Positions 1 through 7,467 of a DNA stretch of 16,970 bases are shown piece by piece (position 1 is the first letter of the stretch; each line of letters begins with the position of its first letter). The notes beneath the pieces are model-generated. The model did not search any database and was not told the DNA's origin. It saw only the letters and a list, made by a program, of their open reading frames with translations. The translations under genes and the position numbers were made by a program. The stretch comes from Methanosarcinales archaeon ex4572_44 (GTDB lineage Archaea; Halobacteriota; Methanosarcinia; Methanosarcinales; EX4572-44). The stretch spans positions 1-16,970 of the forward strand of contig NJEL02000030.1 of the NCBI GenBank assembly GCA_002254825.2, written 5' to 3'.

Positions 1-51
1 GAGAAGCACGCCAAGAACAATACCTACCAGAACCGCTCGACCTTTAATCAT
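1..51 (-). CDS. 5' end of an unidentified gene, cut by the window edge
   Basis: Only about 17 codons are visible, reading M-I-K-G-R-A-V-L-V-G-I-V-L-G-V-L-L from the ATG at 49-51. The pattern of a positively charged start followed by a hydrophobic run fits a signal peptide or first transmembrane helix, so the product is probably exported or membrane-bound. A GGTGG sequence lies about 4 nt upstream of the ATG on the minus strand and supports the start. Nothing in 17 residues identifies the family. It could also be a chance open frame, but the ribosome binding site and hydrophobic profile favour a real gene. Confidence 0.5.
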   Translation of the reverse strand, partial: MIKGRAVLVGIVLGVLL

Positions 52-241
52 CTTCCACCATCCCAATGTGTGCGTGGGTCAACAGTATTTTTTACTACTT
101 ATTGACTTTGAGGCTGATCAATCTTTTCATCTTCTAATCAAAGAGTATACCCATATAAGACTAACTGTATGTCAGGAGATTACCCCTGAATTGATCTTTG
201 AATGATAGTGGGAATAAAGGATTTGGGGTTGGATGGATTTT

Positions 242-1027
242 TCATGCCAGTGGTCTTGGTTGTTTTTTCGCTGGGAGGTCTGGTAGTTTTTGGGTGTTTA
301 GGAGTAGGGGTTGCTCAACGTCTTTTGCCCGTTCGATCAACCGCACCCACTTGGAAGCACATCCTGTGGTCAGGTCAACGGTCTCTACGAACTCTTGAGC
401 TTCTTCGGGCGACATGCCAGTGGTGTGAACGCCAAATTCTACCACTGTTACGTCTGGGTGTTTTGCTGTAACATCTCGGATCTTCTTTGCGTCAGTGAGG
501 GATGCGACTGTTACGCCGATCTGTTTGTGTCCGAGTTCGATCGCTTTTTCAACGCCAGCTGCCATGTCAAGCTTTGCGGTTTCTGGGTCGAGCACGATTC
601 CTCCCGCTTCTTCAACTCGCTTGATGAGTTTTGGGATGGGGGTGGTCTCGACAAGTCCTGATATCCTTGCTCCGATGCCTTGCACGAGTGTTGGGTTGGT
701 AGTGATCGTGGTACCGATCCCGTCGCCTGCGATCACAGCAACATCGAGCAGTCCACGGTCGAGTACTGTCTGGAAGACTTCGGACGCTCCGAATCCAACG
801 AAGGTCTCCATCTCAATTTCACGGTCTTCTGTAAACAGCCCAAAGTCTGAGATTCGAAACTCAATATTTTCACGGACAACATTCTCTGTGAGCTTTTTGT
901 AGCCCCTTATCTTCTCGAAGATTGGGCAGTACTCTGTCATCGGCTTTCCAACCTCGACCACCTTGCCGTTCTCAACCACTACTCGTGCTCTTCCAAGCAG
1001 TTCCATCACATGTCTGTCTTTCACCAT
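242..1027 (-). CDS. Methanogenesis marker protein 8 (DUF2099)
   Basis: The 261-residue product matches my knowledge of the DUF2099 / methanogenesis marker 8 family. Recognisable stretches are FVGFGASEVF, the AGDGIGTTITTNP segment, the LVETTPIPKLIKR segment, and VEFGVHTTGMSPEEA, with a conserved-looking TTGCASK near the C-terminus. The family is largely confined to organisms carrying methyl-coenzyme M reductase; its biochemical role is not established to my knowledge. The frame can start at GTG 1030, but AGGTG lies 7 nt before the ATG at 1027, so I chose the ATG. No signal peptide or membrane segment is visible, so it is probably cytoplasmic. The last ~15 residues are proline- and lysine-rich and look like a variable tail. 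It is followed by an AT-rich gap without a gene to position 51. Confidence 0.88.
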   Translation of the reverse strand: MVKDRHVMELLGRARVVVENGKVVEVGKPMTEYCPIFEKIRGYKKLTENVVRENIEFRISDFGLFTEDREIEMETFVGFGASEVFQTVLDRGLLDVAVIAGDGIGTTITTNPTLVQGIGARISGLVETTPIPKLIKRVEEAGGIVLDPETAKLDMAAGVEKAIELGHKQIGVTVASLTDAKKIRDVTAKHPDVTVVEFGVHTTGMSPEEAQEFVETVDLTTGCASKWVRLIERAKDVEQPLLLNTQKLPDLPAKKQPRPLA

Positions 1028-1063
1028 CACAACACACCTGGCCAGTTAGAGTAAAAGTGTAGC

Positions 1064-1073
1064 ATATTTTTAT
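1064..1073 (-). promoter_or_regulatory. Candidate TATA box for the DUF2099 gene
   Basis: On the minus strand the sequence reads ATAAAAATAT, about 37-46 nt upstream of the ATG at 1027. With the usual archaeal TATA-to-start distance of ~26 nt this predicts a short leader that includes the AGGTG ribosome binding site. Assigned by position and composition only. Confidence 0.5.
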
Positions 1074-1093
1074 TATGGATAACCTTTTCCCTG

Positions 1094-1606
1094 TTAAACC
1101 CACCAGATCGCACCCTCGTGTGGAATGATCGGATATATACTGCACTCACCTGGTTTCACTGGTTGAATACGACATTTATCATCTTCAAAGAAGATGCACT
1201 TGCCATTTGGGCGAGTTTTGAGCTTAATGGTTGATAGACTGTCGTGTGGAGTTGCGATCTCGCAGAATTCGTCAAGAAAGTCGTCAATTGAGACTCCGAG
1301 GTATTCTGATATCATATTTGCTTCATCGGGCAATACCAATATATACGCTTCAGAACAACACGTTCCCTTCCCCTGGCACTCAAACCTGTACTCACCACCA
1401 TCAACTACAGCCTCATAGATCTTCACCTTTCCACCTGCAGACTCTGCAACCTCCCTCACCCTAAAAGCAGAATCCAGCGTATCAGCCCATACAATGCAAC
1501 CAGTAACACCCCGCACACCAGGGGTAGTTCTTATCTCGTCCTGAACTCTCTGTGGGATTAAACCTTCAGGAAACGTGCAGAGCACACGAAACCGGGACAG
1601 TTGCAT
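1094..1606 (-). CDS. YkgJ-like cysteine-cluster (putative Fe/Zn-binding) protein
   Basis: The C-terminal ~95 of 170 residues follow the YkgJ / CxxCxxCC pattern. An opening Cys group (C77, C83, C84 in FECQGKGTCC) is followed by GKCIFFEDDKCRIQPVKPGE and C155, ending in CSIYPI. These cysteines are thought to bind iron or zinc. The second cysteine of the usual CxxCGxCC group is lysine here (CxxKGxCC), which would change or weaken the site. The N-terminal ~70 residues resemble no domain I recognise. Start ATG 1606 is preceded by GGTG about 5-9 nt upstream. The gene lies 66 nt upstream of the DUF2099 gene on the same strand, but that gap carries its own TATA-like box, so co-transcription is uncertain. 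Family assignment is good; function unknown. Confidence 0.75.
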   Translation of the reverse strand: MQLSRFRVLCTFPEGLIPQRVQDEIRTTPGVRGVTGCIVWADTLDSAFRVREVAESAGGKVKIYEAVVDGGEYRFECQGKGTCCSEAYILVLPDEANMISEYLGVSIDDFLDEFCEIATPHDSLSTIKLKTRPNGKCIFFEDDKCRIQPVKPGECSIYPIIPHEGAIWWV

Positions 1607-1670
1607 ACCACACCACGTTATTAAGTAGAACTACACCAGATTTAACAATTTCGACACAAAGGGCTTGCCA

Positions 1671-1679
1671 ATATTTATG
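1671..1679 (+). promoter_or_regulatory. Candidate TATA box for the DUF2117 gene
   Basis: ATATTTATG lies 34-42 nt upstream of the ATG at 1713. The predicted transcript would start near 1700 with a very short leader, which agrees with the lack of a clear ribosome binding site before that ATG. Confidence 0.45.
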
Positions 1680-1712
1680 TACCACTGGGAGATAGTGTGT
1701 TACCCTATTACT

Positions 1713-2777
1713 ATGAGAATCGGTGTTGTGGTTCACGGTGCAGAAGCGATAGACAGCGGCTTTGCACTGAAAGCCATAAGAACCCTTGAGAGGCTTGGTG
1801 ACGTGAGCGTTTCTCTCGGAGGGACGATGGGACGGGTGGCGGTAATCGACCACTCACTCGAAGACTTGATCGATATCACACATAGAGAGCGCCCCTCAAC
1901 AGCACTCCAACGCCTGATCGATGACGAATACGACCTTGTTGTGCTTGTGAATCATGGCAAGATGCTTGAAAGCGGGATTCGATTCGCAGAACTCCTACTT
2001 CCCAAATTGAATAGAAAGAAGACACCACTGCTGATAATCGAGGGTGCAGGCGCAATCGGATGTATTGGCATCTGTGACCTTCTCGAACAAGTGGCATCAT
2101 CACTCCAACTCCCATTATATCACTTGAGCCCGAGAATCACCGCCGAAGAAACTGGAAACCGTTTGGTGCGGCGCATCAGCGGAGTTCACCCGGGTGAACT
2201 CATCCAGATAAACGGGGTCATTATCGGTAGAGCAGTTGACCAAGAGATCATCGTCACAACAGAGAATAAAAAAATAACCCGGGTCAGTGGGTGTGAAATA
2301 AAGCCACACGGACTTGAAAAACTCGAAGAGACAGATCTTGCAGAAGCCATAATCAGAACTGGAACACCAAGACAATCCCCCACTGGATTGCGCCAAATAC
2401 AGACAAAGAGAAAAGAAATTGCAGTTCTGATAGATCACGACGCAGAATCAAGCTTTGAGAGAGCAAAGAACGCATCTGTTGCCGTCACTGTAGGCGATGA
2501 TACCACGGCTGTTGCCGCCGACATTCTCTACCGAGTCGGTGTGCCAGTCATCGGGATAACAGACGGCGATCGCGACGGGTTGATCGATGAGACACGCAAA
2601 GCATCTGGGTCCATCATAATAAGAGTTCAGCCAGGCACTGACGATTGCATGGGTAAAATGGTAAGAAAACAGGTTTTTAAAGGATCAAAAGGGATAGAAT
2701 GCCCAAGTCTTCAAGAATTAAAGAGAAACATTCTAAAACTGCTCAAAGATGATATCATTGAAGTCATGGAATCATAA
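1713..2777 (+). CDS. DUF2117 domain protein of methanogens
   Basis: The product is 354 residues from ATG 1713 (MRIGVVVHG). A longer frame begins at 1665, but those 16 residues overlap the TATA-like box, so I use the internal ATG. The N-terminus resembles a Rossmann-type strand-loop-helix. The middle contains LLIIEGAGAIGCIGICDL and the GVHPGELIQINGVIIGRAVD segment. The C-terminal third holds AVTVGDDTTAVAADILYR and GVPVIGITDGDRDGLID, which I associate with DUF2117, a family restricted to methanogens and relatives and of unknown function. No signal peptide or membrane helix is seen. It is divergent from the YkgJ-like gene and convergent with the tetraether synthase gene. Codon composition at its 3' end (G-rich) differs from the trend in other genes of the window. 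Confidence 0.8.
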   Translation: MRIGVVVHGAEAIDSGFALKAIRTLERLGDVSVSLGGTMGRVAVIDHSLEDLIDITHRERPSTALQRLIDDEYDLVVLVNHGKMLESGIRFAELLLPKLNRKKTPLLIIEGAGAIGCIGICDLLEQVASSLQLPLYHLSPRITAEETGNRLVRRISGVHPGELIQINGVIIGRAVDQEIIVTTENKKITRVSGCEIKPHGLEKLEETDLAEAIIRTGTPRQSPTGLRQIQTKRKEIAVLIDHDAESSFERAKNASVAVTVGDDTTAVAADILYRVGVPVIGITDGDRDGLIDETRKASGSIIIRVQPGTDDCMGKMVRKQVFKGSKGIECPSLQELKRNILKLLKDDIIEVMES

Positions 2778-2800
2778 TCACAAAGCATAGTTAATTGTGA
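2778..2800 (+). terminator. Hairpin just after the DUF2117 stop codon
   Basis: TCACAA (2778-2783) pairs with TTGTGA (2795-2800) around an 11-nt loop, directly abutting the TAA-containing end of DUF2117. A T5 run follows at 2834-2838. Archaeal termination mainly needs the U-tract, so the hairpin may instead protect the 3' end of the transcript. Confidence 0.35.
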
Positions 2801-2838
2801 CCAAACACTGGACTTGGAAACTGTCTATGAAACTTTTT

Positions 2839-2879
2839 ATTGGATGTTGATCGGATAAAAGCAGTTTAATTTATCCAAT
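2839..2879. terminator. Two alternative hairpins between convergent genes
   Basis: ATTGGAT (2839-2845) can pair with ATCCAAT (2873-2879). GGATAAA (2853-2859) can pair with TTTATCC (2870-2876). The right arms overlap, so only one 7-bp stem can form at a time. The element sits between the stops of DUF2117 (+) and the tetraether synthase gene (-), and an AT-rich stretch follows on the right. A bidirectional terminator or transcript-end structure is the simplest reading. Confidence 0.45.
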
Positions 2880-2894
2880 AGTTATTTAAATATT

Positions 2895-4391
2895 TTATTT
2901 GTATGCCTCTGCTTTCAATGGTTTTGCAAATTTTTTCTCAATCGTTTCGCGGTGAAGGGTGTTGTACGTGCAGAATGGTATTACTCTTCCGTCTGGGGTT
3001 GCGTAGTGGATGCCGCAGCGCTGTATTCGCTCCAGATCCATATTATACAGATCTTGGAAGTGCATAACTCCGATGAAGAGGGTGTTGCGATGGAATTCTT
3101 TGGTAGCTTCGTCGGTTCCGTCCTTTAAGACGTCGATGAAGAGTTTTCGAACATTGACGTGTTTTGGTGCGAGTTCGGAATCGATAAATCGGGGGATTCC
3201 TTTTATGAGCTTTCCAATGGCAGTTATCCTCTCAAAAGACTTTATGCGTTTCTTTTCTTCTATGCCTGATGCGAGTTCATTCACAAACTCGAGCAAGCCT
3301 TCGACATCGATGAAACGGGTGATGGGTATCATTTTTCCCTCTTCAATGTATACGTAGGTACCTGCGCCACAGTGTGGATGAACCGTGAACTCAGCGTACG
3401 GCGTATTCTTCTCGGCTGTAACAAACCTTGAAATCGGAACAACGAATGGCACGGGGTAAAAATCTGATGCTAAAATATCACCATCGGTTTGTTCTTCTAT
3501 TGCATGGAACACGTCAGGCGCCGTGACTCGCATCTTTTCACGCTCATCTTTATCGATACGCCCTGTGAATGAAATTGGCTGAAAATTGATGCCTTTCACT
3601 GTATCTCTATTGTCTGCAGCAAAATGGACTATATCGCCGATCTGATCATCATTCACGCCCCGGGCAATTGTTGGAACAAGTGCTACACTGGTAAGTCCGC
3701 CCGCCCGGCAGTTCTCAATTGCCTTTAATTTCAGGGGGAGTGCGTTGTATCCCCGTGCTATCTGGTAAGGCATCTCAGTGAGACCATCGAACTGGAGATA
3801 CACGGTTTTAAGTCCTGCTTTGTAAAGCATTCTTGATAATTCAGGTTTTTTTGCAAGATTAATTCCGTTTGTTGCTATTTGTATCTGTGGAAAACCAACA
3901 TCATGGGCTGTTTGAACAATTTGAACAATATCTCTTCGCACTGTAGGCTCTCCACCTGCAAACTGGACCGCTGGGCATGGAACAGGCTTCTGGCTTCGAA
4001 GCCCTATGAGCATGTCTTTTATCTGATCAAAACTCGGCTCATAGAGATAGCCTGCAGCAGAAGCATTTGCAAAACAAATAGGGCAGTTCTGATTACACCG
4101 ATTGGTCACATCGATATTTGCAAGAATTGTTGTGGTTTTATGACTAGGACACGCACCACAATTATTAGGACAGTTGCCATCTACTGAGACCATCGGTTCA
4201 CTCAAACCACTGCCCTCGCACCAGTATCTGTCAAATTTTTTGTACAATTCAGCGTCAGACCAGTAAATATCTTCAAAGACACCGTGGACGTCACAGACCT
4301 TTCGGATCTTCACCCTACCCAGAGCATCCTCAAAGATCTTTGCTTCAATGATCTCCAGACACTCAGGACATAGAGATTTTGTTATCCTCAT
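2895..4391 (-). CDS. tes: Tetraether lipid synthase (radical SAM)
   Basis: The 498-residue product matches the archaeal Tes family, which joins phytanyl chain ends of two diether lipids through sp3-sp3 carbon coupling to make macrocyclic diethers and tetraethers (GDGT). The radical SAM motif CNQNCPICFA places C99, C103 and C106 as the [4Fe-4S] ligands. It is preceded by CPEC (8-11), C33/H36, and C74, C78, C81 in NCPNNCGAC, which fit the extra metal sites of this family. FAGGEPTVRRDI follows, and the C-terminus has HPHCGAGTYVY and RCGIHYATPDGRVIPFCTYN, with further conserved-looking cysteines. The frame extends to an ATG at 4406, but AGGTGG lies inside that extension 6 nt before ATG 4391, so the shorter start is chosen. 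It acts at the membrane face on lipid substrates. It is monocistronic, with its own TATA box. Assignment is firm; the lipid product profile cannot be read from sequence. Confidence 0.9.
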   Translation of the reverse strand: MRITKSLCPECLEIIEAKIFEDALGRVKIRKVCDVHGVFEDIYWSDAELYKKFDRYWCEGSGLSEPMVSVDGNCPNNCGACPSHKTTTILANIDVTNRCNQNCPICFANASAAGYLYEPSFDQIKDMLIGLRSQKPVPCPAVQFAGGEPTVRRDIVQIVQTAHDVGFPQIQIATNGINLAKKPELSRMLYKAGLKTVYLQFDGLTEMPYQIARGYNALPLKLKAIENCRAGGLTSVALVPTIARGVNDDQIGDIVHFAADNRDTVKGINFQPISFTGRIDKDEREKMRVTAPDVFHAIEEQTDGDILASDFYPVPFVVPISRFVTAEKNTPYAEFTVHPHCGAGTYVYIEEGKMIPITRFIDVEGLLEFVNELASGIEEKKRIKSFERITAIGKLIKGIPRFIDSELAPKHVNVRKLFIDVLKDGTDEATKEFHRNTLFIGVMHFQDLYNMDLERIQRCGIHYATPDGRVIPFCTYNTLHRETIEKKFAKPLKAEAYK

Positions 4392-4428
4392 CAATACCAC
4401 CTGCAACTATGAGCAATACCTCCACCAC

Positions 4429-4438
4429 AATATAAATA
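4429..4438 (-). promoter_or_regulatory. Candidate TATA box for tes
   Basis: On the minus strand the sequence reads TATTTATATT, about 38-47 nt upstream of the ATG at 4391, and is the best TATA match in this gap. The predicted leader of roughly 15-20 nt contains the AGGTGG ribosome binding site. GGTATTG occurs twice between the box and the start. Confidence 0.6.
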
Positions 4439-4517
4439 CCCATACTTTATTACTTTTTCTATAAAAGAAGGACTCGGTTTCCAGAGTGTAAGTAAGTTCA
4501 AGGCGATTGTATGTTCA

Positions 4518-4560
4518 GCTCTCGAAACTCGAAAATGCTGGTAGATCTCACAGTGAGAGC
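4518..4560. repeat. Inverted repeats in the tes / surface-protein gap
   Basis: GCTCTC (4518-4523) can pair with GAGAGC (4555-4560). Nested at its right end is a compact palindrome, TCTCAC-A-GTGAGA (4546-4558). A short direct repeat, CTCGAAA twice, lies at 4521-4534. The element is far from both flanking starts, so a role as an operator is uncertain. Confidence 0.3.
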
Positions 4561-4601
4561 ACGTGAAAATACAGGACAGAAGACGTGAGCGACACAAAAG
4601 A

Positions 4602-4630
4602 ATGTGTATAATCTTATTTCGTTTACACAT
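4602..4630. promoter_or_regulatory. Inverted repeat upstream of the PGF-CTERM gene
   Basis: ATGTGTA (4602-4608) and TACACAT (4624-4630) are perfect 7-bp arms around a 15-nt AT-rich centre. They lie 35-63 nt before the ATG at 4665, where promoter elements or a regulator site would be expected. The left arm contains a TATA-like GTATAAT. Confidence 0.4.
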
Positions 4631-4634
4631 AGGG

Positions 4635-4649
4635 TTAAGTAGGACTTAA
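4635..4649. promoter_or_regulatory. Palindrome TTAAGT-AGG-ACTTAA before the PGF-CTERM gene
   Basis: This perfect 6-3-6 palindrome lies 16-30 nt upstream of the ATG at 4665. The size and position fit a dimeric regulator site near the transcription start. No ribosome binding site is visible between it and the ATG. Confidence 0.4.
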
Positions 4650-4664
4650 GTATATGAAAATATC

Positions 4665-5669
4665 ATGGATCGGGATTTGTGGAGCGTATCGATAGTTGTG
4701 GTTCTATTTCTAATCTTTACAGGACTTCTTGCGGCAACAGGTGGTGTTGAGGATGAGTCGCATCTTTGGATCAGGAATATAGATATTAAGGCAGAGGCTG
4801 TGGGTGAGGGTGAGGCAAATATCACCGCTATAATAATGGTGGAGCATGAGGGGGGTGCTGTGAGCGATGTTGAGCTTCATGGGAAGGTCTACGATGGCGA
4901 GACAGGGCTGCTTCTCAATGAGAAGTCTGTGCCAGCTGGCACAATTGAGGATCAGTCTTCTGAGACGAGGCTCTCATTCACACTCCCGCGTGAGGGATCG
5001 TTGAGGCTTGTGATTGAGCTATTTGAGGGTGATGAGCTTCTCACAACACAGGAAACCCGGATATCAGGACTCTCCACACTCGATGTCAAGGGCGATCTTC
5101 TACTCAATATGCGGGATGTTGACTTTGCTGTGAACGGAAGCATAGGTGATCGCACGGTTGTTGATGCAACCGCATACATCGATAACCTCAAACCTGCGGA
5201 TACACCCCAGCTTGTGATGCTCATAAAAGCGGAGGATAGTGAGACAGGGCTTCTCGTGGATAAGACAGAAGTTGATATCGGTTCACTCAACAGGAGTGGA
5301 ACATCGATCAGGTCTGCAAGCCTCAAGTTGTTGAATGAGCGGGATCATGCGATCGATCTCAAGATCTGGAGCGGCGATAAAATCGTTGCAGAGGGATATG
5401 GATGGATAGGATTAAGCCCATTTGGTAACAGAACCGAGTTTATACCAGTGGAAGGAACGGTTGTTGAGAAAGAGCCTGAGATCAGTCTTGGGGATTTCAG
5501 CTCACGTCCAACAGCAGAAGACGTAGCAGAAGAATGGACGCAGTATGACAAGGTTGGGGGTATGGGATCGCGCGAGTCAAGACCACAAACGCCAGGATTT
5601 AGTGCGATATGCGCAATCTTTGCACTATTAATTGTTATCGTAATAAGGAGGACTAAGAATGGCAGATAA
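4665..5669 (+). CDS. PGF-CTERM surface protein with two DUF7490-like repeats
   Basis: The 334-residue protein has an N-terminal hydrophobic signal (about residues 8-25) and a C-terminal tripartite sorting signal. That signal is TPGF at 309-312, a hydrophobic helix to ~328, then R-R-T-K-N-G-R. This matches PGF-CTERM, recognised by archaeosortase A, which attaches such proteins to a membrane lipid on the cell surface. Two similar ~100-residue domains are visible, with ETGLL at 79-83 and again at 193-197, each followed by beta-rich sequence ending in ISGLS or IGLS. This resembles DUF7490, though I name that family from memory. Four N-glycosylation sequons occur (N52, N157, N209, N255). An acidic linker (265-295) precedes the anchor. 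No catalytic motif is seen; a structural or ligand-binding envelope role is likely. It overlaps the next gene by 11 nt. Confidence 0.75.
   Translation: MDRDLWSVSIVVVLFLIFTGLLAATGGVEDESHLWIRNIDIKAEAVGEGEANITAIIMVEHEGGAVSDVELHGKVYDGETGLLLNEKSVPAGTIEDQSSETRLSFTLPREGSLRLVIELFEGDELLTTQETRISGLSTLDVKGDLLLNMRDVDFAVNGSIGDRTVVDATAYIDNLKPADTPQLVMLIKAEDSETGLLVDKTEVDIGSLNRSGTSIRSASLKLLNERDHAIDLKIWSGDKIVAEGYGWIGLSPFGNRTEFIPVEGTVVEKEPEISLGDFSSRPTAEDVAEEWTQYDKVGGMGSRESRPQTPGFSAICAIFALLIVIVIRRTKNGR
5645..5651 (+). promoter_or_regulatory. Strong ribosome binding site inside the PGF-CTERM gene end
   Basis: AAGGAGG stands 7 nt before the ATG at 5659 and is among the best Shine-Dalgarno matches in the window. 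It fixes the start of the overlapping 72-residue gene and suggests the two proteins are made from one transcript. Confidence 0.7.
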
Positions 5670-5877
5670 TCTCCAAAAGACACTTCGACTCGCAACAGCG
5701 GGAATACTCATCCTGCTTCTACTGATTGCAACACTAACATTCTACTTCAGCGTGATAAGCACAATATCAACGCTCTTTGAACACCGCTACGAATCGATTG
5801 TTGAAGCAGGATTTGCACTTGCAGTGATCGCCATAACGATGATAATCCTGAAGCGAATCATGAAGACAGAAGAGTGA
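5659..5877 (+). CDS. Small two-helix membrane protein
   Basis: The 72-residue product has two predicted transmembrane helices (about residues 13-38 and 46-66) and a charged end, KRIMKTEE. It starts inside the last codons of the PGF-CTERM gene, behind AAGGAGG, so it is very likely translated from the same message. Translational coupling suggests a partner role at the membrane beside the surface-anchored protein, but I do not recognise the family. No conserved catalytic residues are apparent. Confidence 0.65.
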   Translation: MADNLQKTLRLATAGILILLLLIATLTFYFSVISTISTLFEHRYESIVEAGFALAVIAITMIILKRIMKTEE

Positions 5878-5882
5878 TAATA

Positions 5883-6014
5883 GGGGGACTTTTTACCAGC
5901 TGCTTCTCTATATACGGTCTCTGCTGCATACACTTCACATACCTATCGTCTCTCGCTTTTCTCTACTGCTTTCTTTCCACAATAAACAATGTGTGATAAT
6001 AAGAAAAATCCCCC
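5883..6014. repeat. Long-range stem enclosing a pyrimidine-rich 3' region
   Basis: GGGGGA-C-TTTTT (5883-5894) is complementary to AAAAATCCCCC (6004-6014), with a single bulged C. It encloses about 109 nt rich in C and T on the plus strand, and lies 6 nt after the small membrane protein's stop codon, in the convergent gap before the end of thiC. A short CACA/TGTG stem lies near the right end of the loop. It may be a transcript-end structure. The rest of the gap, 6015-6102, is strongly AT-rich with no gene visible. Confidence 0.4.
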
Positions 6015-6102
6015 TCTGCGACCGCTTTTACTTAGACTACAGATATTTTTATATTTTAATATATATTTAAAAAGATAGATGCAGGTCGTTTATTATAGTT
6101 GA

Positions 6103-7368
6103 TCACTTTTTGGTTGTGTCATTCATCACTTTTATTGCGCAGAGTTCGCCGCACATTGAGCAGACGTCAGTCTCTTTGCTTCTGCTGTGAGTCCTGCGTG
6201 CATGTTCGGGGTCGATTGCGAGTTCCAGTTGTCGCTGCCAGTTTAGATCTCTGCGCGCTCTTGCGATCTCGTTGTCCATTCTTCGGGCGCTCTTGCGTTG
6301 TCCGTCTTTAACGAGGTCTATCGCATGTGCTGCGATCCGTGTGACCATGACACCGTTTCGAATGTCTTCACTGGTTGGTAGTGCGAGGTGTTCTGCTGGT
6401 GTTGTCACGCAGAGGAAATCAGCGCCGTGCATGCCTGCGATTGCCCCGCCTATTGCGGCTGTGAAATGATCGTACCCTGGTGCAAGATCTGTTACGAGTG
6501 GGCCAAGGAGGTATACTGGTGCACCTTTGGAGAGATATTTCATCGCCCTGACACTCGTCTCGATCTCGTCGAGTGGCACGTGCCCGGGTCCTTCGACCAT
6601 GCATTGAACCCCTGCTCTGCGGCATCGTTCGACCAGTTCTCCAAGTGTTATCAACTCAGTGTACTCGGGACGATCACTTGAGTCGTGTATACATCCCGGT
6701 CGCATTCCGTCACCCAGGCTTGCTACAACATCGTATTCTGATAAAATCTCAAGAAGGTAGTCAAACTCGGAATAGAACGGATTTTCTGAGTCGTGCTGGA
6801 GCATCCATGCTGTGGTTATGGCACCACCGCGGCTCACCACCCCAAGTATCCGATTGCTCGATTCGAGTTCTCTGAGGCTGTTTCTGTTAACACCAGCGTG
6901 CACCGTGACAAAATCCACACCATCCCGGCAGTGCTGGCGCAATACATTGAACATCTCATCAGAAGATATGTCTGCGATGGACGTGTGTTTGCATGCTGCC
7001 TGGTACAACGGGACTGTTCCAACCGGGGCGTTCACCGCCCCAAGGATGCTCTGACGGATCAGGTCGAGATTGCCGCCCGTTGAGAGATCCATCACAGTGT
7101 CGGCACCAGACTCCACCCCGGCCCGTGCCTTCTCAACCTCTTCCTCAAGGCTGGAAGAAGTGGTGGACGTCCCAACGTTTGCGTTCACCTTTGTAGAAAG
7201 CATGCTTCCAACCCCCACGGGATCAGCACGCTTAGAATTGTTCTGCAAAATAACAATTTCGCCTTTACAGAGAAGATTTCTTATAACTTCTGCATCAATT
7301 CCCTCGCTATCGCTAACAAATCTTATCTCATCAGTAATTCCACTACGAGCACGATCAAGCAGGGTCAT
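6103..7368 (-). CDS. thiC: Phosphomethylpyrimidine synthase
   Basis: ThiC converts aminoimidazole ribotide to hydroxymethylpyrimidine phosphate, the pyrimidine half of thiamin, by radical SAM chemistry. The 421-residue protein shows family landmarks: [99 protein letters not shown] and a C-terminal CSMCGELC. That last motif is CX2CX3C; the commoner bacterial form is CX2CX4C, and the shorter form is, as I recall, usual in the anaerobe-type subgroup. The open frame extends upstream to 7449, but homology begins at [10 protein letters not shown], so I use ATG 7368. No ribosome binding site precedes it, and a TATA box lies about 33 nt upstream, so the message may be almost leaderless. No TPP riboswitch could fit in the short leader. 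Confidence 0.95.
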   Translation of the reverse strand: MTLLDRARSGITDEIRFVSDSEGIDAEVIRNLLCKGEIVILQNNSKRADPVGVGSMLSTKVNANVGTSTTSSSLEEEVEKARAGVESGADTVMDLSTGGNLDLIRQSILGAVNAPVGTVPLYQAACKHTSIADISSDEMFNVLRQHCRDGVDFVTVHAGVNRNSLRELESSNRILGVVSRGGAITTAWMLQHDSENPFYSEFDYLLEILSEYDVVASLGDGMRPGCIHDSSDRPEYTELITLGELVERCRRAGVQCMVEGPGHVPLDEIETSVRAMKYLSKGAPVYLLGPLVTDLAPGYDHFTAAIGGAIAGMHGADFLCVTTPAEHLALPTSEDIRNGVMVTRIAAHAIDLVKDGQRKSARRMDNEIARARRDLNWQRQLELAIDPEHARRTHSRSKETDVCSMCGELCAIKVMNDTTKK

Positions 7369-7396
7369 AAGCCAGAGAAGACTAACGCAATAATGG

Positions 7397-7405
7397 CATA
7401 TATAG
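7397..7405 (-). promoter_or_regulatory. Candidate TATA box for thiC
   Basis: CTATATATG on the minus strand lies 29-37 nt upstream of the thiC ATG at 7368, the spacing expected for a leaderless or near-leaderless archaeal message. Confidence 0.55.
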
Positions 7406-7431
7406 ATTTCATGTAGATGTGGAGAGATGGA

Positions 7432-7441
7432 AAATTTAATA
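7432..7441 (+). promoter_or_regulatory. Candidate TATA box for the CorA-family gene
   Basis: AAATTTAATA lies 27-36 nt upstream of the ATG at 7468, and no ribosome binding site is present in between. This fits leaderless transcription divergent from thiC. Confidence 0.5.
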
Positions 7442-7467
7442 CAGTACAAGCTTTAATTTAGATAGTT

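Noticed and set aside
172..200. TCAGG...CCTGA inverted repeat left of the DUF2099 gene end
   Set aside because: Only 5 bp, with no T-tract on either side; too weak to call a terminator.
1665..1712. Upstream start extending DUF2117 by 16 residues
   Set aside because: The extension covers the TATA-like box, and the family-like N-terminus MRIGVVVHG starts at 1713.
4391..4630. Minus-strand open frame of 79 codons upstream of tes
   Set aside because: It overlaps the tes promoter and start, has no ribosome binding site, and encodes no recognisable domain.
7369..7467. TPP riboswitch upstream of thiC
   Set aside because: The space between the thiC TATA box and start is only about 30 nt, and no CUGAGA-type or other conserved thi-box sequence is visible.
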